35,278 bases of DNA from an uncultured Clostridia bacterium. GTDB lineage: Bacteria > Bacillota > Clostridia > Christensenellales > UBA3700. The translations under genes and the position numbers were made by a program. This document shows positions 6,738 to 16,381 of the stretch, piece by piece. The notes beneath the pieces were generated by a model that saw only the letters and a list, made by a program, of their open reading frames with translations, was not told the DNA's origin and did not search any database. How positions within the stretch are numbered: the first letter of the stretch is position 1; every line of letters starts with the position of its first letter. The stretch is from assembly GCA_947174325.1 (NCBI GenBank), contig CAMWIL010000007.1, positions 1 to 35,278 on the forward strand. The letters are read 5' to 3'.

Positions 6738-8321
6738 CTACTTGCAGACGTCGGATATAAGTTTGAGCGCAACGTTTATTCCGTCGACGGACGCCGACGT
6801 TATACCGCCTGCGTAACCCGCTCCTTCTCCGCATGGCATGAGTCCCCTCACGCTGCTATGTCCCTTTTCATCGCGCAAGATCCTTACCGGCGACGACGAT
6901 CTCGTTTCTACGCCCGTCAACAATGCGTCGGGATCAGCAAATCCGCGAAGTTTGCGGTCGAAAACTTTAATTGCTTCGCCTATGCTGTCAGTAACGTAAT
7001 CGGGCAGACATTCCCTTAGATCCGCAAATTCCACGCCGATAGGATAAGTCGGCTTTATTTCGCCCGCTCTCTGCGTTGCTCTGCCCTCTATAAGGTCTTG
7101 GAAGCGTTGACAGGGCGCTTTATACGATCCTGTCAAGGAATATGCCAGACGTTCGTACTTGCGTTGAAATTCCACGCCTGCAAGTACGTTATCCGAACCG
7201 AAATCTTTTGGATCTACGCCCACCAGTAACGCGCTGTTCGCATTTCTACCGTCACGGCTGAAATAACTCATACCGTTTGTCACAACGGCGTTTTCTTCTG
7301 AAGTGGCGGGCATAACGTAACCGCCGGGACACATGCAAAAAGTGTAACACGATCTGCCGTTGTCCAAATGCGCGGAAAGCGAATAATTCGCTGGCGGAAG
7401 TCCCACTGTATCGCCGTATTGCGCTCTGTCGATACTATCTTGCAAATGTTCGATACGCGCGCCTATGGAAAACGGTTTGGCTTTCATCAACACCTTTGAA
7501 GAAAGCATTTCAAAAGTATCTCGCGCGCTATGCCCTATGGCTAGGATACAGTGATCGCAGTCGATAGTCCACAATCCTTTAGCTTTATTTTTTACCGTAA
7601 CGGATTTTAGTACTCCGTCCTTTACGTCGATATCTACAAGTAACGAATCGAAAAAAACGCTGCCGCCCATTGCGATTATATCTTCTCGGATATTCTTGAC
7701 GACGTTGACCAATTTATCAGTACCTATGTGAGGCTTTGCTTCATATACGATTTGTTCGGGCGCGCCGTAATTTACAAATTCGCCTAACACAACGTTTATC
7801 TTGTCAGAACCTGTACCGGTGTTGAGTTTTCCGTCCGAAAAAGTACCCGCTCCGCCCTCGCCGAACTGCACGTTGCTTTGGGTATCCAAGACGCATTCGG
7901 AGACGAATTTCTCTATGCTTTCAGTCCTCTCTTCCACGCACTTTCCGCGCTCGATAATGATAGGCTTAAACCCCGCTTTAGCCAACGTAAGTCCCGCAAA
8001 AAGTCCCGCGGGACCCGCTCCTATTATCACGGGAGGTTTGTCCGACGCTTTTACCTTGGGAACTATCTCGTCAAGACTGCTTATCGGAGGCTCGTAAACG
8101 GTAGCTTTTTTATTACGAACAAGATACTTGCCTTCCGCTCGCAATTCAACTCCCACGCTCAACACGTAATGTATACGCCTTTTATCCCTGCTGTCAATCG
8201 ACTTCTTTATTATTTTATAGCTTTCGACTTCGCTCGGCGAAATTCTCAGCGATTTGGCAAGTTCTCTTTCCAAATCAATAAGCGTATATCCTACGGGAAG
8301 TTTCAACTGCGCCTTTATCAT
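6738..8321 (-). CDS. COG2509-family FAD-dependent dehydrogenase
   Basis: A 527-aa cytoplasmic flavoprotein. A dinucleotide-binding motif GAGPAG lies at residues 101-106, ending in a beta-strand with acidic residue (IIIERG), followed by TQSNVQFGEGGAGTFSDGKLN, a hallmark of the COG2509 group. The C-terminus holds GLMPCGEGAGYAGGITSASVDG, the second FAD contact. The N-terminal 90 residues form the small domain usual in this group. Its substrate is unknown in the family. The ORF track begins at 8363, but ATG 8321 is preferred: it has GAGG 10 nt upstream and overlaps the previous gene's stop in an ATGA, giving MIKAQLKLPVGY as N-terminus. The overlap implies coupled translation with the HI0933-type enzyme. 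Confidence 0.85.
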   Translation of the reverse strand: MIKAQLKLPVGYTLIDLERELAKSLRISPSEVESYKIIKKSIDSRDKRRIHYVLSVGVELRAEGKYLVRNKKATVYEPPISSLDEIVPKVKASDKPPVIIGAGPAGLFAGLTLAKAGFKPIIIERGKCVEERTESIEKFVSECVLDTQSNVQFGEGGAGTFSDGKLNTGTGSDKINVVLGEFVNYGAPEQIVYEAKPHIGTDKLVNVVKNIREDIIAMGGSVFFDSLLVDIDVKDGVLKSVTVKNKAKGLWTIDCDHCILAIGHSARDTFEMLSSKVLMKAKPFSIGARIEHLQDSIDRAQYGDTVGLPPANYSLSAHLDNGRSCYTFCMCPGGYVMPATSEENAVVTNGMSYFSRDGRNANSALLVGVDPKDFGSDNVLAGVEFQRKYERLAYSLTGSYKAPCQRFQDLIEGRATQRAGEIKPTYPIGVEFADLRECLPDYVTDSIGEAIKVFDRKLRGFADPDALLTGVETRSSSPVRILRDEKGHSSVRGLMPCGEGAGYAGGITSASVDGINVALKLISDVCK

Positions 8322-9484
8322 AAAATATCCTCGCTGCATGCCAACGCGCTTGCCCATGCCCAATGCAAATTAAAGCCTCCGCAAAGTCCGTCAACGTTTT
8401 CTACCTCGCCGATAATATACAACCCCTTGCAAAGCCGCGATTGCAAAGTAACGTCGTCTATATCTTCCAACGCTATTCCGCCGCCTGCGACTTGCGCGCT
8501 ATTCTTAGAACCAATACCCGTAATGTTTACTTTGAACGTTTTGCAACCGCGCGCAATATCGTTGGCTTTCTTGCGAGACATGATCAGCGATCTGTCCATA
8601 GGCAACGTCGCCAATACGTTAAACGCCAAAGCCTTATGCAAAATGCCTTCCAACGGCGCATACGCTCTACAATTATTATAAACGTATTCTGCAAGATCTT
8701 TTTCGGGCATATCGGGAACAAAGTCAACTTCTAGCTGACAGGACTTGACGTCGTCGCGGTATCTTGCAAGCATAGAGGAAAGTCGAAACGCCAACACTCC
8801 CGAAATCGCGTTATCTTTGAAAAGCAACTCGCCTCGCTCTCCCATTAACGTTTCGCCGTTGATCGAAATAGACGCATATACTTTTGCCCTAACTCCGTTT
8901 GCTCCTCGCACGTCTTTACAAAGAAGAGGCGCGATAGCGTAATTCAACGGGACGATTTTATGTCCGAAACCACTTACCAAAGAATGAGAATTAAGTCCGC
9001 ACGTCGCGTCGCTACCGCTCGCAAGTACAACCTTATCGGTAAAAAATTCGCCTTTTGACGTAATTACGGCAAATCCGTTTTCTTTCTTTTCTATCTTTTG
9101 AGCTACGCAATCGCAGATAACGTTGACTCTACGCTCCGCAAGTCTTTGTAATAAGACGTTGACTACCGTTGACGCGCTTTCGCTATAAGGATATATCCTG
9201 CCTTCTTGATCGGCTTTGCAAAGCAAACCAAGCGAAGCAAACTCATCCATTATCCTTTTTGCGTCATATTTATTTAAGATCTTTTTGACAAATGTATCGT
9301 TGTACGCTTCTGCTGACACGTTGAGATTGGACAAATTACACTTGCCGTTGCCGGTAGACAATAATTTCTTACCTACTCTGTCATTGCGCTCTACTATTGT
9401 GACTTCGCCGCCATTTTCCGCGACTTTGAGCGCGCATAAAATTCCTGACGCGCCTCCGCCGATAATTAGTACCTTCTTAGACAT
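8318..9484 (-). CDS. HI0933/YhiN-family NAD(P)/FAD-dependent oxidoreductase
   Basis: A 388-aa flavoprotein. VLIIGGGASGILCALKVAE (5-23) is the FAD-binding Rossmann motif; VGKKLLSTGNGKCNLSN and GRIYPYSESASTVVN are signatures of the HI0933/YhiN (COG2081) family, and the C-terminal GLYIIGEVENVDGLCGGFNL is the conserved second FAD motif. Members such as BaiN in bile-acid-converting clostridia suggest reductase activity on hydrophobic substrates, but most members are uncharacterised. The ORF track starts at 9505, which would fall at the predicted transcript start; ATG 9484 gives the family-typical MSKKVLIIGGG and is preferred, although its SD (AGGTG, 2 nt spacing) is weak. First gene of a two-gene operon with the COG2509 enzyme. 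Confidence 0.85.
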   Translation of the reverse strand: MSKKVLIIGGGASGILCALKVAENGGEVTIVERNDRVGKKLLSTGNGKCNLSNLNVSAEAYNDTFVKKILNKYDAKRIMDEFASLGLLCKADQEGRIYPYSESASTVVNVLLQRLAERRVNVICDCVAQKIEKKENGFAVITSKGEFFTDKVVLASGSDATCGLNSHSLVSGFGHKIVPLNYAIAPLLCKDVRGANGVRAKVYASISINGETLMGERGELLFKDNAISGVLAFRLSSMLARYRDDVKSCQLEVDFVPDMPEKDLAEYVYNNCRAYAPLEGILHKALAFNVLATLPMDRSLIMSRKKANDIARGCKTFKVNITGIGSKNSAQVAGGGIALEDIDDVTLQSRLCKGLYIIGEVENVDGLCGGFNLHWAWASALACSEDIL

Positions 9485-9515
9485 AACACCTACGCCCTGT
9501 AACATTCTTTATTAT

Positions 9516-9545
9516 ATAATAAAATATCAGTATATTAAAAGGCAA
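9516..9545 (-). promoter_or_regulatory. Promoter of the two-flavoprotein operon
   Basis: On the minus strand TTGCCT (9540-9545), an 18-bp spacer and TATTAT (9516-9521), overlapping an alternative TATAAT at 9511-9516. The -35 is only a partial match, so exact use is uncertain. Confidence 0.4.
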
Positions 9546-9841
9546 GTAAAATGAAATTCTTTCCCGCTATGTCAATAATGCGAATATATTCCGTTATGAC
9601 TGAAATTCCTCAACTTTTCTATATAACTGTCAAAATAAAATTAAATATGTTGCTAGTATTAATAGCAACAAAATCTAAAACAAAAACCTTCGCTCCGTTG
9701 GCGGTATCAGTAGAATAGCATACTCCAACAGTTGGTCAGAAAGGGAAATTTGCAATTAGTAAAATAGCGAATTTTTTGTCAATAACCAAAGCGTATTTAT
9801 ATAATATTTTTGTAGTATCAGAAGAATTACAATTGAAAAAC
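9546..9841. other. Non-coding stretch with one dyad
   Basis: Nearly 300 bp without a convincing gene. The only structure seen is TGTTGCTA (9648-9655) pairing with TAGCAACA (9663-9670) around a 7-nt loop. A 55-codon plus-strand ORF at 9551-9718 has a poor RBS and no recognisable features, so it is not called. Confidence 0.4.
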
Positions 9842-10005
9842 GTTCGGCGGAAAGTGAGATAGACAAAAAAGAAAGCGATAGATTTTTCGTCAGTTGGGCA
9901 TAGAAAAAAATTTCTCGTACTTGTTGTACGAGAAACTTTTTTTACGTGTCTAAATGGCGGAAAAAATAACGTTTTACTTTTGTCTATATTCGCTTTCCGC
10001 CGAAC
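9842..10005. repeat. 164-bp inverted-repeat element (MITE-like or elaborate terminator)
   Basis: The ends are about 27-28-bp inverted repeats: left GTTCGGCGGAAAGTGAGATA then GACAAAA, right the same in reverse with small differences in the middle. The inside holds the terminator at 9904-9943 and no ORF. It begins 6 bp beyond the stop codon of the 2100-aa surface protein. The shape is that of a miniature inverted-repeat element, but no target-site duplication is visible, so a gene-end structure is the alternative. Confidence 0.5.
9904..9943. terminator. Strong bidirectional intrinsic terminator
   Basis: TTTCTCGTAC (9911-9920) pairs perfectly with GTACGAGAAA (9926-9935) around TTGTT, with seven A on the left and CTTTTTTT on the right, so both strands show hairpin plus U-run. 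On the minus strand it would end the giant surface-protein operon. Confidence 0.8.
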
Positions 10006-10010
10006 AGCTT

Positions 10011-10529
10011 CTAATAAGATAACGTCGTAACGATCTTGGTCTTGAATTCCCCTTCATTGTAGGAGATTTCAATCGACGTCAATCTCTTTTCCTGAATGTC
10101 TGCTATTACTTTAACGGTAGCATTGGTAGCGTTGGCTCTGCCAAGGAACGCGCTGACGTTGGATACGTCTGCGGTAAAGCTTGCCGTAGTACGCGAAGTA
10201 ACGTAAGAAATGTTTTCAAAGTAATCTACGTTGAAATCCAATCCCGAACCGTTTGAACCTAACGCAAAGCTAGGCGCAGTAACGTTTTCATTGGTGGTTT
10301 CTACACCGTTCTCATTGCGATAAATGATAGTCGAGCCGTGTGATACCGTGATCTCGTAATCTCTTGACTTTTCGTTGCTTGCTACTTTATAGGAAGCAAG
10401 ATCGAGCAATTCTTCTTGCTTCATGGTAGTATCTTTACAACCTACGAATACCATTACCGCTACAAGCATTATGGTGATCGCCAATATAAATTTCTTTGCA
10501 TACTTCTTGCCGTTTGATTTTTTTGTCAC
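10011..10529 (-). other. Possible internally started lipoprotein within the 2100-aa ORF
   Basis: In the same frame, codon 1929 is a GTG (10529) with GAGGA about 10 nt upstream. Starting there gives a 172-aa protein: MTKKSNGKKYAKK, hydrophobic core FILAITIMLVAVMVF, lipobox VFVGC with Cys31, and a 140-aa beta-rich domain. This is a standard lipoprotein layout. It could be made as a separate product or be a fused gene remnant. No separate promoter was sought beyond the SD; this is inference from sequence layout. Confidence 0.4.
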
Positions 10530-13500
10530 AGTTTTTTCTTCCTCGTCTTCTTTTCTTTTCTTAGCAACGATACCAAGCATCAAACCGACAGCGCTCAAAC
10601 CTATACCCGTACTCGAAAGAGCGAGCGCGGTAGCAGTCGCCGAATTATTGCTCTTGCCTACAGCCTTTGCGGTAACGTCTTGCGCTCCTGCGACAACTGC
10701 GCTTGCGTCAGATAGCAACTTAGCAAGAGACGCGTCCAATGCAGCTATTTTGTTGTTGTCGATCAAATACAAATCGTCTTCGTGTACGTCGATCAACTGA
10801 GCTTTGAGCGCCCTGTAAGTCGACATATTGCTGAACGTGATCGTCTGCAAAGCGTTTATTCTATTTGCAAGATCGCCGGCGTTGCAACCAGTTCTAGCAT
10901 AAATATCCAAAACGTTGGACTCTTTGTAGTTGGGATCGATGCCTTCTTCTACTCTTACTCTGATAGAGTAGTTGTTCAACGGACTTACGTTTGAATATTC
11001 GTAAGTGTTGTTGCTATCTGCCGAGAGATAAGCCTCTCCGTTGACGCTATACTGCAAGCCCGGAATTTTACTTGAGAATACGAGCTTGTTGTAGTGTACT
11101 TCCATAACGATATCGTCGGCTGTGATAACGCGCGTCGCTTTATGGACTTCAAACGGAATGATTTTTTCGCCCGTGAACGGAGAATCTGCTCCGCTTGGTT
11201 TGATAACCATATAATAAGTGGCGGCATTTATAACTTCAGTCGTCATATTTTTGCCCTGCTCGTCGGTAGCAATACCGATAGACAACGCATTCTTTATCGC
11301 ATCGTTGTGAGCGTAAAGATCGAACTTGCTATAGAGGTTTTCGCCGGTGTATACTACTGATTCCTCAACGTCGATATAACGCTCGCCGTTGAAAGTAACG
11401 AAGAAGTATTCTCCTATGTCGTCAAAGTTTGCGTCGATAACGAGCAAATCGCCTTCATTGTAATCTATCCTGTAGTTGCCCGCTTCGACAGCGTCGCCCG
11501 TAAATCTGATCTTTACAACGCCTTCGTGTACTTTCAATTCTTCAAAATACTCGTCGATAAACAACTCGCAACCAATCTCGTCCGTAGCGAAGAAGCGTCC
11601 GCTCGTGACGGAATAAGGCAACTCGCCTTCGGCAATATACTCAAAGTGACTCCAATCATCGGTAGGCGTCTTGACAGCCTTCAAAGATCCCGGAATATGA
11701 TAAACTCTTACGGCATTGTTTACGTTGACCGTAACGTTGACCGGATTGATCGTAACGGTAGCGGTCTTAAACTCAACGTTTCCTTCGTTCTTGACCAAAA
11801 CGTAGTTGTTGTTGAGACTTCCGTCAGCTACGTTGAGAATACGATTCTCGTCTACCTTTGCCGTATAAGTTCCTACGTTTTTAGGATTGTTCTCTATCTC
11901 GCCGTTCTCGTTAAAGAAGTTGAAGCCTACGGTGATAGTATCCTCATCGCCATCCGCTAAGTTGTGGAACGTAAGCGTCGTCTCAGGATACTGTACTCTG
12001 CCGTTGTAATCAACGTTTGCGTCTTTTACATCGAATACGTTAATTTTGATTTCTCTCGGCGTGATATTGAATACAGCGGCGCCGCTTACTATGATCTTAT
12101 AGTTTTTAGCCTTCTCGTTGTTGCTGAAATCAATACCGACTTCGTAAGTGCCTACGTTTTTCGGGAGACCTTCAAGCACTGTATCTCCTAACGTATATAC
12201 CCAAATTGCCGTCTCATCCATATCGTCTCCAGCCATAAAGGTATTTTCGCCTGCAATCTCATAAGACGGTTTTGGCAATGCTTCTCCGTAAATAACCGAT
12301 CTAACGTCGATAAACGTTCTTATATTGATAGTCAACGGATCGACTGTGAGATAACTCTGCTCATCTTCATTGACGATAACAACATTATAGTTGTTGGACT
12401 TGTCAAGACTATTGTTGATACTTCCGTCAACGCCCGCAACGCCTTGATCTCCCTTGATAGAGCTTACTCTGATAGGCGTCTCGCTGCCTACTTCGCTTCC
12501 GGCATTCGCATCGGTGATAAGATTAACAACAATATTATCTCTAAAGCGGAACGTCTCTGTTCCTACGTATTTCCACGATCTTACCGCTTCATCTGCATTA
12601 GCCTCGCCAATAAAAGCGTCAACAGGCTTGGAATACTCTTTTCTTACGTCTTTGAGCTCGATCCTAACAGTGAGTTTACCCACGTTGACATGAGTCGTCT
12701 GCAAGTGGAATTCATAGTTTGCTACCTCATCCGCATCATAAGCGCCGTTGAGCAATAGCACGGGATAAACTATATAACATCCAATATCCCATATTTCACT
12801 CGGCAATTGATATATTTCAGTCATATCCGTCAGCTGTCTATAATGATATACAGCCATCGGGTCTTGGTTTTCCGCGAGAGGCTCGCCAACGTATTGATAT
12901 CTAAACTCCACTTGGTGAGAAGTACCGTGTATCGTCGATAATCCCGTATTATTAGAGGAATTGAACACACCGAAAGTTCCGCCGCCCGGTTTATAATCCG
13001 CGCCAAACGTATACTGAGTCTCTTGACCCGGCGTAACAGTAAACGTGACCTCTCTTGCCGTTATCTCTATCTGATACGTCTCCTCTGAATCAAGGTAGTT
13101 GCTTTCGCTCTTATTGGTGATCTTATACGTAATTCTGTATTCGCCTACGTTTTTGATAGGACCGTCAATTTCCACGTCATAAGATTCCCACTTTCCTGTA
13201 GAATAGTTAAATCTTTCATATATTGCCTCGGTCGGTTCTACCTTAGCGCCGTTATTTGCTATACCGTAAGCGTAATATCCGTCCGATTCGGGAGTTTTGT
13301 TTCCGTATACAAAAGACGCGTTAAGTTCTTGCGGATCTTGGAAGTTGATTTTTGCAGGAACGATCGTCACAATAAATCTTGTCGGATTAGGCAACGAATA
13401 GTTGGAGCTTGCTGAACCGTCGGCAAAGCTTATGATGACCTGATACGAGCCGCCAACATACGGCTGTCCGACTACGTAGTCTTCCGGTACGTCGATTGCA

Positions 13501-16313
13501 TTATAGTAATCGAGATTATTTTCGTCCATTCCCAAGATATCAATTTGTATCATATCCAAGTCAACGGTCTCTACGTTATAGAAATAGAATGCGTAATTGT
13601 TTTGCTGCATTTCCGCTTGAGAAATATAATCTTTGCCTCTGCCGAACTTAATAAGTTGTTCGACTCCGTTGTAATCGAGATTTATTCTATATGCCGACGA
13701 ACCTGCCTCGTACGAAAGACTTGAATTCATTTGAACGATCGTCGCTCTCTTTTTGATAGTAAGTTTTACGTCCTCTACGTCTTCCGATATCCTGTAATTC
13801 GAATTGTTCAAAGAAACGGGACGAACAATGTAATTACCTACGTCAGTTGCAGCGGAAACTTTATTTCCTTTATTAAAGTTTTCGTCAGCTTGGTAATATT
13901 CGAGAGTAGCCGTGACTGCCTGGTCGCCCATTACCAATTCGTCGGTCGGCACCGACGCCGAAAATACTACCGCGCGACCTTGGTATTCGGTTGTTTTTGC
14001 CTGTGTAGAAGGATCAGGTTGGATAGGTACGCCTGCTGGTTCGACTATATCAAGCGAAACGCTTTTTTGAACTACTTCTTGACGAATTCTCGGCTGCCAA
14101 TCAAAAGACTTAAGACCGGCTGCGTCAATGTGACTGTAGTCGTTGCCGGTATTATCCTTATATTTCTGCGCATACGTGATGTAATTAGGATCGTCTTTGA
14201 TATACGCTACCACACGCTTACTTGTATCCAAGAAATGGATATTATTGTAATTTACCTCGCTGCTACCTGACGGATTATCAAGATAGAGGAAAGTCGTATA
14301 TTCGCCGATTTCCATATAGTCGTCAGCGGAAACCGGATTTTTAGAAGTTCCTTTCAAAGTCTTCCAATAACTATACGCATCCGGATCGCTAGGACGAATA
14401 GTGGTTATTAAAGCATTTTGCGCAGTGGTATTCGGTTGACTGTAAAGACGAATCTCGGGGATATCCAACTTGTCTCCGTATTCCGCGTCATCACGGTTTA
14501 CCGGATCGGAACCTACCGCCGTAACGCCGTCGGAGAAAATTTTATACAAATATGCTGCGCGACCGAATTCATAATTTATTTCAACGTTCGGATACAGTCC
14601 TCTTTTAAGAACGGTATAAGTCAAGTCATAATTATCCTTGGCGTCTTGTATAGAATCGTTGCGCCAATAATAAGTATTTTGCAAATTTTCGCCTATTACG
14701 CCGCTTGAATTCCTCTTTATAATTTCATTAGCCCAAAGAATATGTTCTTTATCGCTGCTTATATCGTATACTGCCCAAATGTCGCTACCGTTTTCCGTAC
14801 CGCCCCAAGTCAAGTACGCTTTATCGCTAGAAGCAGGAACGAGAGTAGAATCGTCGTCTTTACGGTATTGCATAGTTACTACGTTGCCGGTTCTTGTGGT
14901 CGTTCCCGTCGCGCCTGAATATCCAATAGAATGCCAATCTCCCGACGCATACATATTACCTAAGCAATAGATATTGTTCGTGTTCTCAGAATGGTCGTTT
15001 TCATTACCCGACATACCTACGACCATGCCGTATACTTCGCTTACTCCGGTTTTATTTAGAGGAGAGAACGATGCGCCGCTAGTATAACATTTTGCCACAC
15101 CCGTCCAGGTATTGATAACGCCGTTGATATGCGCCACGCCTGAAGAACCGGAAATCGCATTATTTGCAGTTAAGTTGTTTGGTAAATATATGTTACTGCC
15201 TACCGCAACGCCAACCTCTGCATATGCAGTATTAGCATGGCTATCTGTAATCAAACCTTGCAAAGTGCCGGAACCTGCGGTATAAAGGTTGTAAGCCATT
15301 GCGCCGTTGCCCATCCAACCTGCAACGCCGCCCAAAAATACGCGACCGTGTCCGTTTATTGTTGTGCTGCTACATGCTCTTGTTTCTACATATAAAAGGC
15401 TATTAGATTCAAGATCGATCTTGGAATTGGAAATTGTAGCGGAAGCGCCCGTCAATACGCCGACAAAACCTCCGAACGCATATGAATTTCTAGACATAAA
15501 TTCGTTCTGCCTACCTAAGGAAGCGCTCAAATCTGATGCCTTTATCATATTAAAAGACGTGTTCGACTTTACTGTAACGCTGCAATTATCTATAACGCCG
15601 CTACAATAACCGGCTATATAGCCTCCGCATCCGCTTCCCGATGTACTCTGAGTACCTGATATATTAGTATTGACTATAAAGTTAGTATTTATGATTTTTG
15701 AATTAGTGGGGATATAGCCTATAAATGCGCCGTTTATATCAATGCTACTATGAGCGCCATTTGCGCTAAAAAACGTGCCGGAAGCTCCACCGACCACGTC
15801 AAACGTTACCCAAGGCTGAGCATTCAACTGATTAGTCGTAAGAGTCAACTTCTTACCGTTTCCGTCAAAGGTCAAATAATCCTTCATAGCGACGTTGGTC
15901 ATTACTCCATTAGTCCAACAAAATTGCATATCGTTGATAAGATAACCAATAGTCGCTTTTCTGCTTGTATCTTCTACGTATGATTTCGTATCAGGATTAT
16001 AAATACTGACGCTCTTTTCGCCTTGTAAAAAGCTCATAATATCGCCCGAAGTCTGCAAAGGCGTAGAAGCCTGATTGGCGTATATGAGCCTTGCGTCATA
16101 ACCGCCTTCGCCCTTCTCATTCGGTTGCGGAACGTTGCCGTTGACCATCAAATTCTTCACCGAAGACTCGGCAGTCTGCTCCGAAACCCCGTTGATCTGT
16201 ACGTCGTCCGCCTTTACGTTCGTTGCGCTTATGCCAAATATTACCGCTATAACAAACAGTACCACGATCATTGCCTGTAAGGCTATAAACGTTCTTCTCT
16301 TAGCATTAGACAT
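10011..16313 (-). CDS. Giant MBG/Ig-like surface protein with a lipoprotein-like C-terminal extension
   Basis: A 2100-aa exported protein. A signal peptide (about 1-35, ending NVKA before DDV) is followed by a region rich in glycine turns (FGGFVGVL, FLGGVAGWM), typical of GLUG/beta-helix modules, to about residue 500. The rest is a series of about nine Ig-like modules resembling MBG/YDG domains, marked by repeats such as KNVGTY, KNVGEY and NNSNYRI, each of roughly 80-100 aa. A membrane helix lies at about 1896-1917, followed by KKRKEDEEEK. Unusually, a second hydrophobic segment (1942-1958) ends in VFVGC at C1959, a lipobox, and is followed by about 140 beta-rich residues. GGAGGA lies 8 nt before ATG 16313. 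It is the third gene of the giant operon. Probable role: surface structure or adhesin. No LPXTG motif was seen. Confidence 0.8.
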   Translation of the reverse strand: MSNAKRRTFIALQAMIVVLFVIAVIFGISATNVKADDVQINGVSEQTAESSVKNLMVNGNVPQPNEKGEGGYDARLIYANQASTPLQTSGDIMSFLQGEKSVSIYNPDTKSYVEDTSRKATIGYLINDMQFCWTNGVMTNVAMKDYLTFDGNGKKLTLTTNQLNAQPWVTFDVVGGASGTFFSANGAHSSIDINGAFIGYIPTNSKIINTNFIVNTNISGTQSTSGSGCGGYIAGYCSGVIDNCSVTVKSNTSFNMIKASDLSASLGRQNEFMSRNSYAFGGFVGVLTGASATISNSKIDLESNSLLYVETRACSSTTINGHGRVFLGGVAGWMGNGAMAYNLYTAGSGTLQGLITDSHANTAYAEVGVAVGSNIYLPNNLTANNAISGSSGVAHINGVINTWTGVAKCYTSGASFSPLNKTGVSEVYGMVVGMSGNENDHSENTNNIYCLGNMYASGDWHSIGYSGATGTTTRTGNVVTMQYRKDDDSTLVPASSDKAYLTWGGTENGSDIWAVYDISSDKEHILWANEIIKRNSSGVIGENLQNTYYWRNDSIQDAKDNYDLTYTVLKRGLYPNVEINYEFGRAAYLYKIFSDGVTAVGSDPVNRDDAEYGDKLDIPEIRLYSQPNTTAQNALITTIRPSDPDAYSYWKTLKGTSKNPVSADDYMEIGEYTTFLYLDNPSGSSEVNYNNIHFLDTSKRVVAYIKDDPNYITYAQKYKDNTGNDYSHIDAAGLKSFDWQPRIRQEVVQKSVSLDIVEPAGVPIQPDPSTQAKTTEYQGRAVVFSASVPTDELVMGDQAVTATLEYYQADENFNKGNKVSAATDVGNYIVRPVSLNNSNYRISEDVEDVKLTIKKRATIVQMNSSLSYEAGSSAYRINLDYNGVEQLIKFGRGKDYISQAEMQQNNYAFYFYNVETVDLDMIQIDILGMDENNLDYYNAIDVPEDYVVGQPYVGGSYQVIISFADGSASSNYSLPNPTRFIVTIVPAKINFQDPQELNASFVYGNKTPESDGYYAYGIANNGAKVEPTEAIYERFNYSTGKWESYDVEIDGPIKNVGEYRITYKITNKSESNYLDSEETYQIEITAREVTFTVTPGQETQYTFGADYKPGGGTFGVFNSSNNTGLSTIHGTSHQVEFRYQYVGEPLAENQDPMAVYHYRQLTDMTEIYQLPSEIWDIGCYIVYPVLLLNGAYDADEVANYEFHLQTTHVNVGKLTVRIELKDVRKEYSKPVDAFIGEANADEAVRSWKYVGTETFRFRDNIVVNLITDANAGSEVGSETPIRVSSIKGDQGVAGVDGSINNSLDKSNNYNVVIVNEDEQSYLTVDPLTINIRTFIDVRSVIYGEALPKPSYEIAGENTFMAGDDMDETAIWVYTLGDTVLEGLPKNVGTYEVGIDFSNNEKAKNYKIIVSGAAVFNITPREIKINVFDVKDANVDYNGRVQYPETTLTFHNLADGDEDTITVGFNFFNENGEIENNPKNVGTYTAKVDENRILNVADGSLNNNYVLVKNEGNVEFKTATVTINPVNVTVNVNNAVRVYHIPGSLKAVKTPTDDWSHFEYIAEGELPYSVTSGRFFATDEIGCELFIDEYFEELKVHEGVVKIRFTGDAVEAGNYRIDYNEGDLLVIDANFDDIGEYFFVTFNGERYIDVEESVVYTGENLYSKFDLYAHNDAIKNALSIGIATDEQGKNMTTEVINAATYYMVIKPSGADSPFTGEKIIPFEVHKATRVITADDIVMEVHYNKLVFSSKIPGLQYSVNGEAYLSADSNNTYEYSNVSPLNNYSIRVRVEEGIDPNYKESNVLDIYARTGCNAGDLANRINALQTITFSNMSTYRALKAQLIDVHEDDLYLIDNNKIAALDASLAKLLSDASAVVAGAQDVTAKAVGKSNNSATATALALSSTGIGLSAVGLMLGIVAKKRKEDEEEKTVTKKSNGKKYAKKFILAITIMLVAVMVFVGCKDTTMKQEELLDLASYKVASNEKSRDYEITVSHGSTIIYRNENGVETTNENVTAPSFALGSNGSGLDFNVDYFENISYVTSRTTASFTADVSNVSAFLGRANATNATVKVIADIQEKRLTSIEISYNEGEFKTKIVTTLSY

Positions 16314-16341
16314 AAAATTTCCTCCATTATTCCATCACTTT

Positions 16342-16358
16342 TCAATCGCCACGATTGA
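16342..16358. other. Hairpin before the 2100-aa protein start
   Basis: TCAATCG and CGATTGA pair around a CCA loop, 29 bp upstream of the start codon in the 107-bp intercistronic gap. It follows the large palindrome and leaves the RBS free. Confidence 0.4.
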
Positions 16359-16381
16359 TTTGACTAAAAATCTATTATGTT

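Noticed and set aside
7878-8681. 267-aa plus-strand ORF
   Set aside because: Antisense shadow of the two flavoprotein genes; basic, low-complexity translation without motifs.
9551-9718. 55-codon plus-strand ORF in the intergenic region
   Set aside because: Weak AAGG upstream, no good -35, no recognisable domain; could be real but not supportable.
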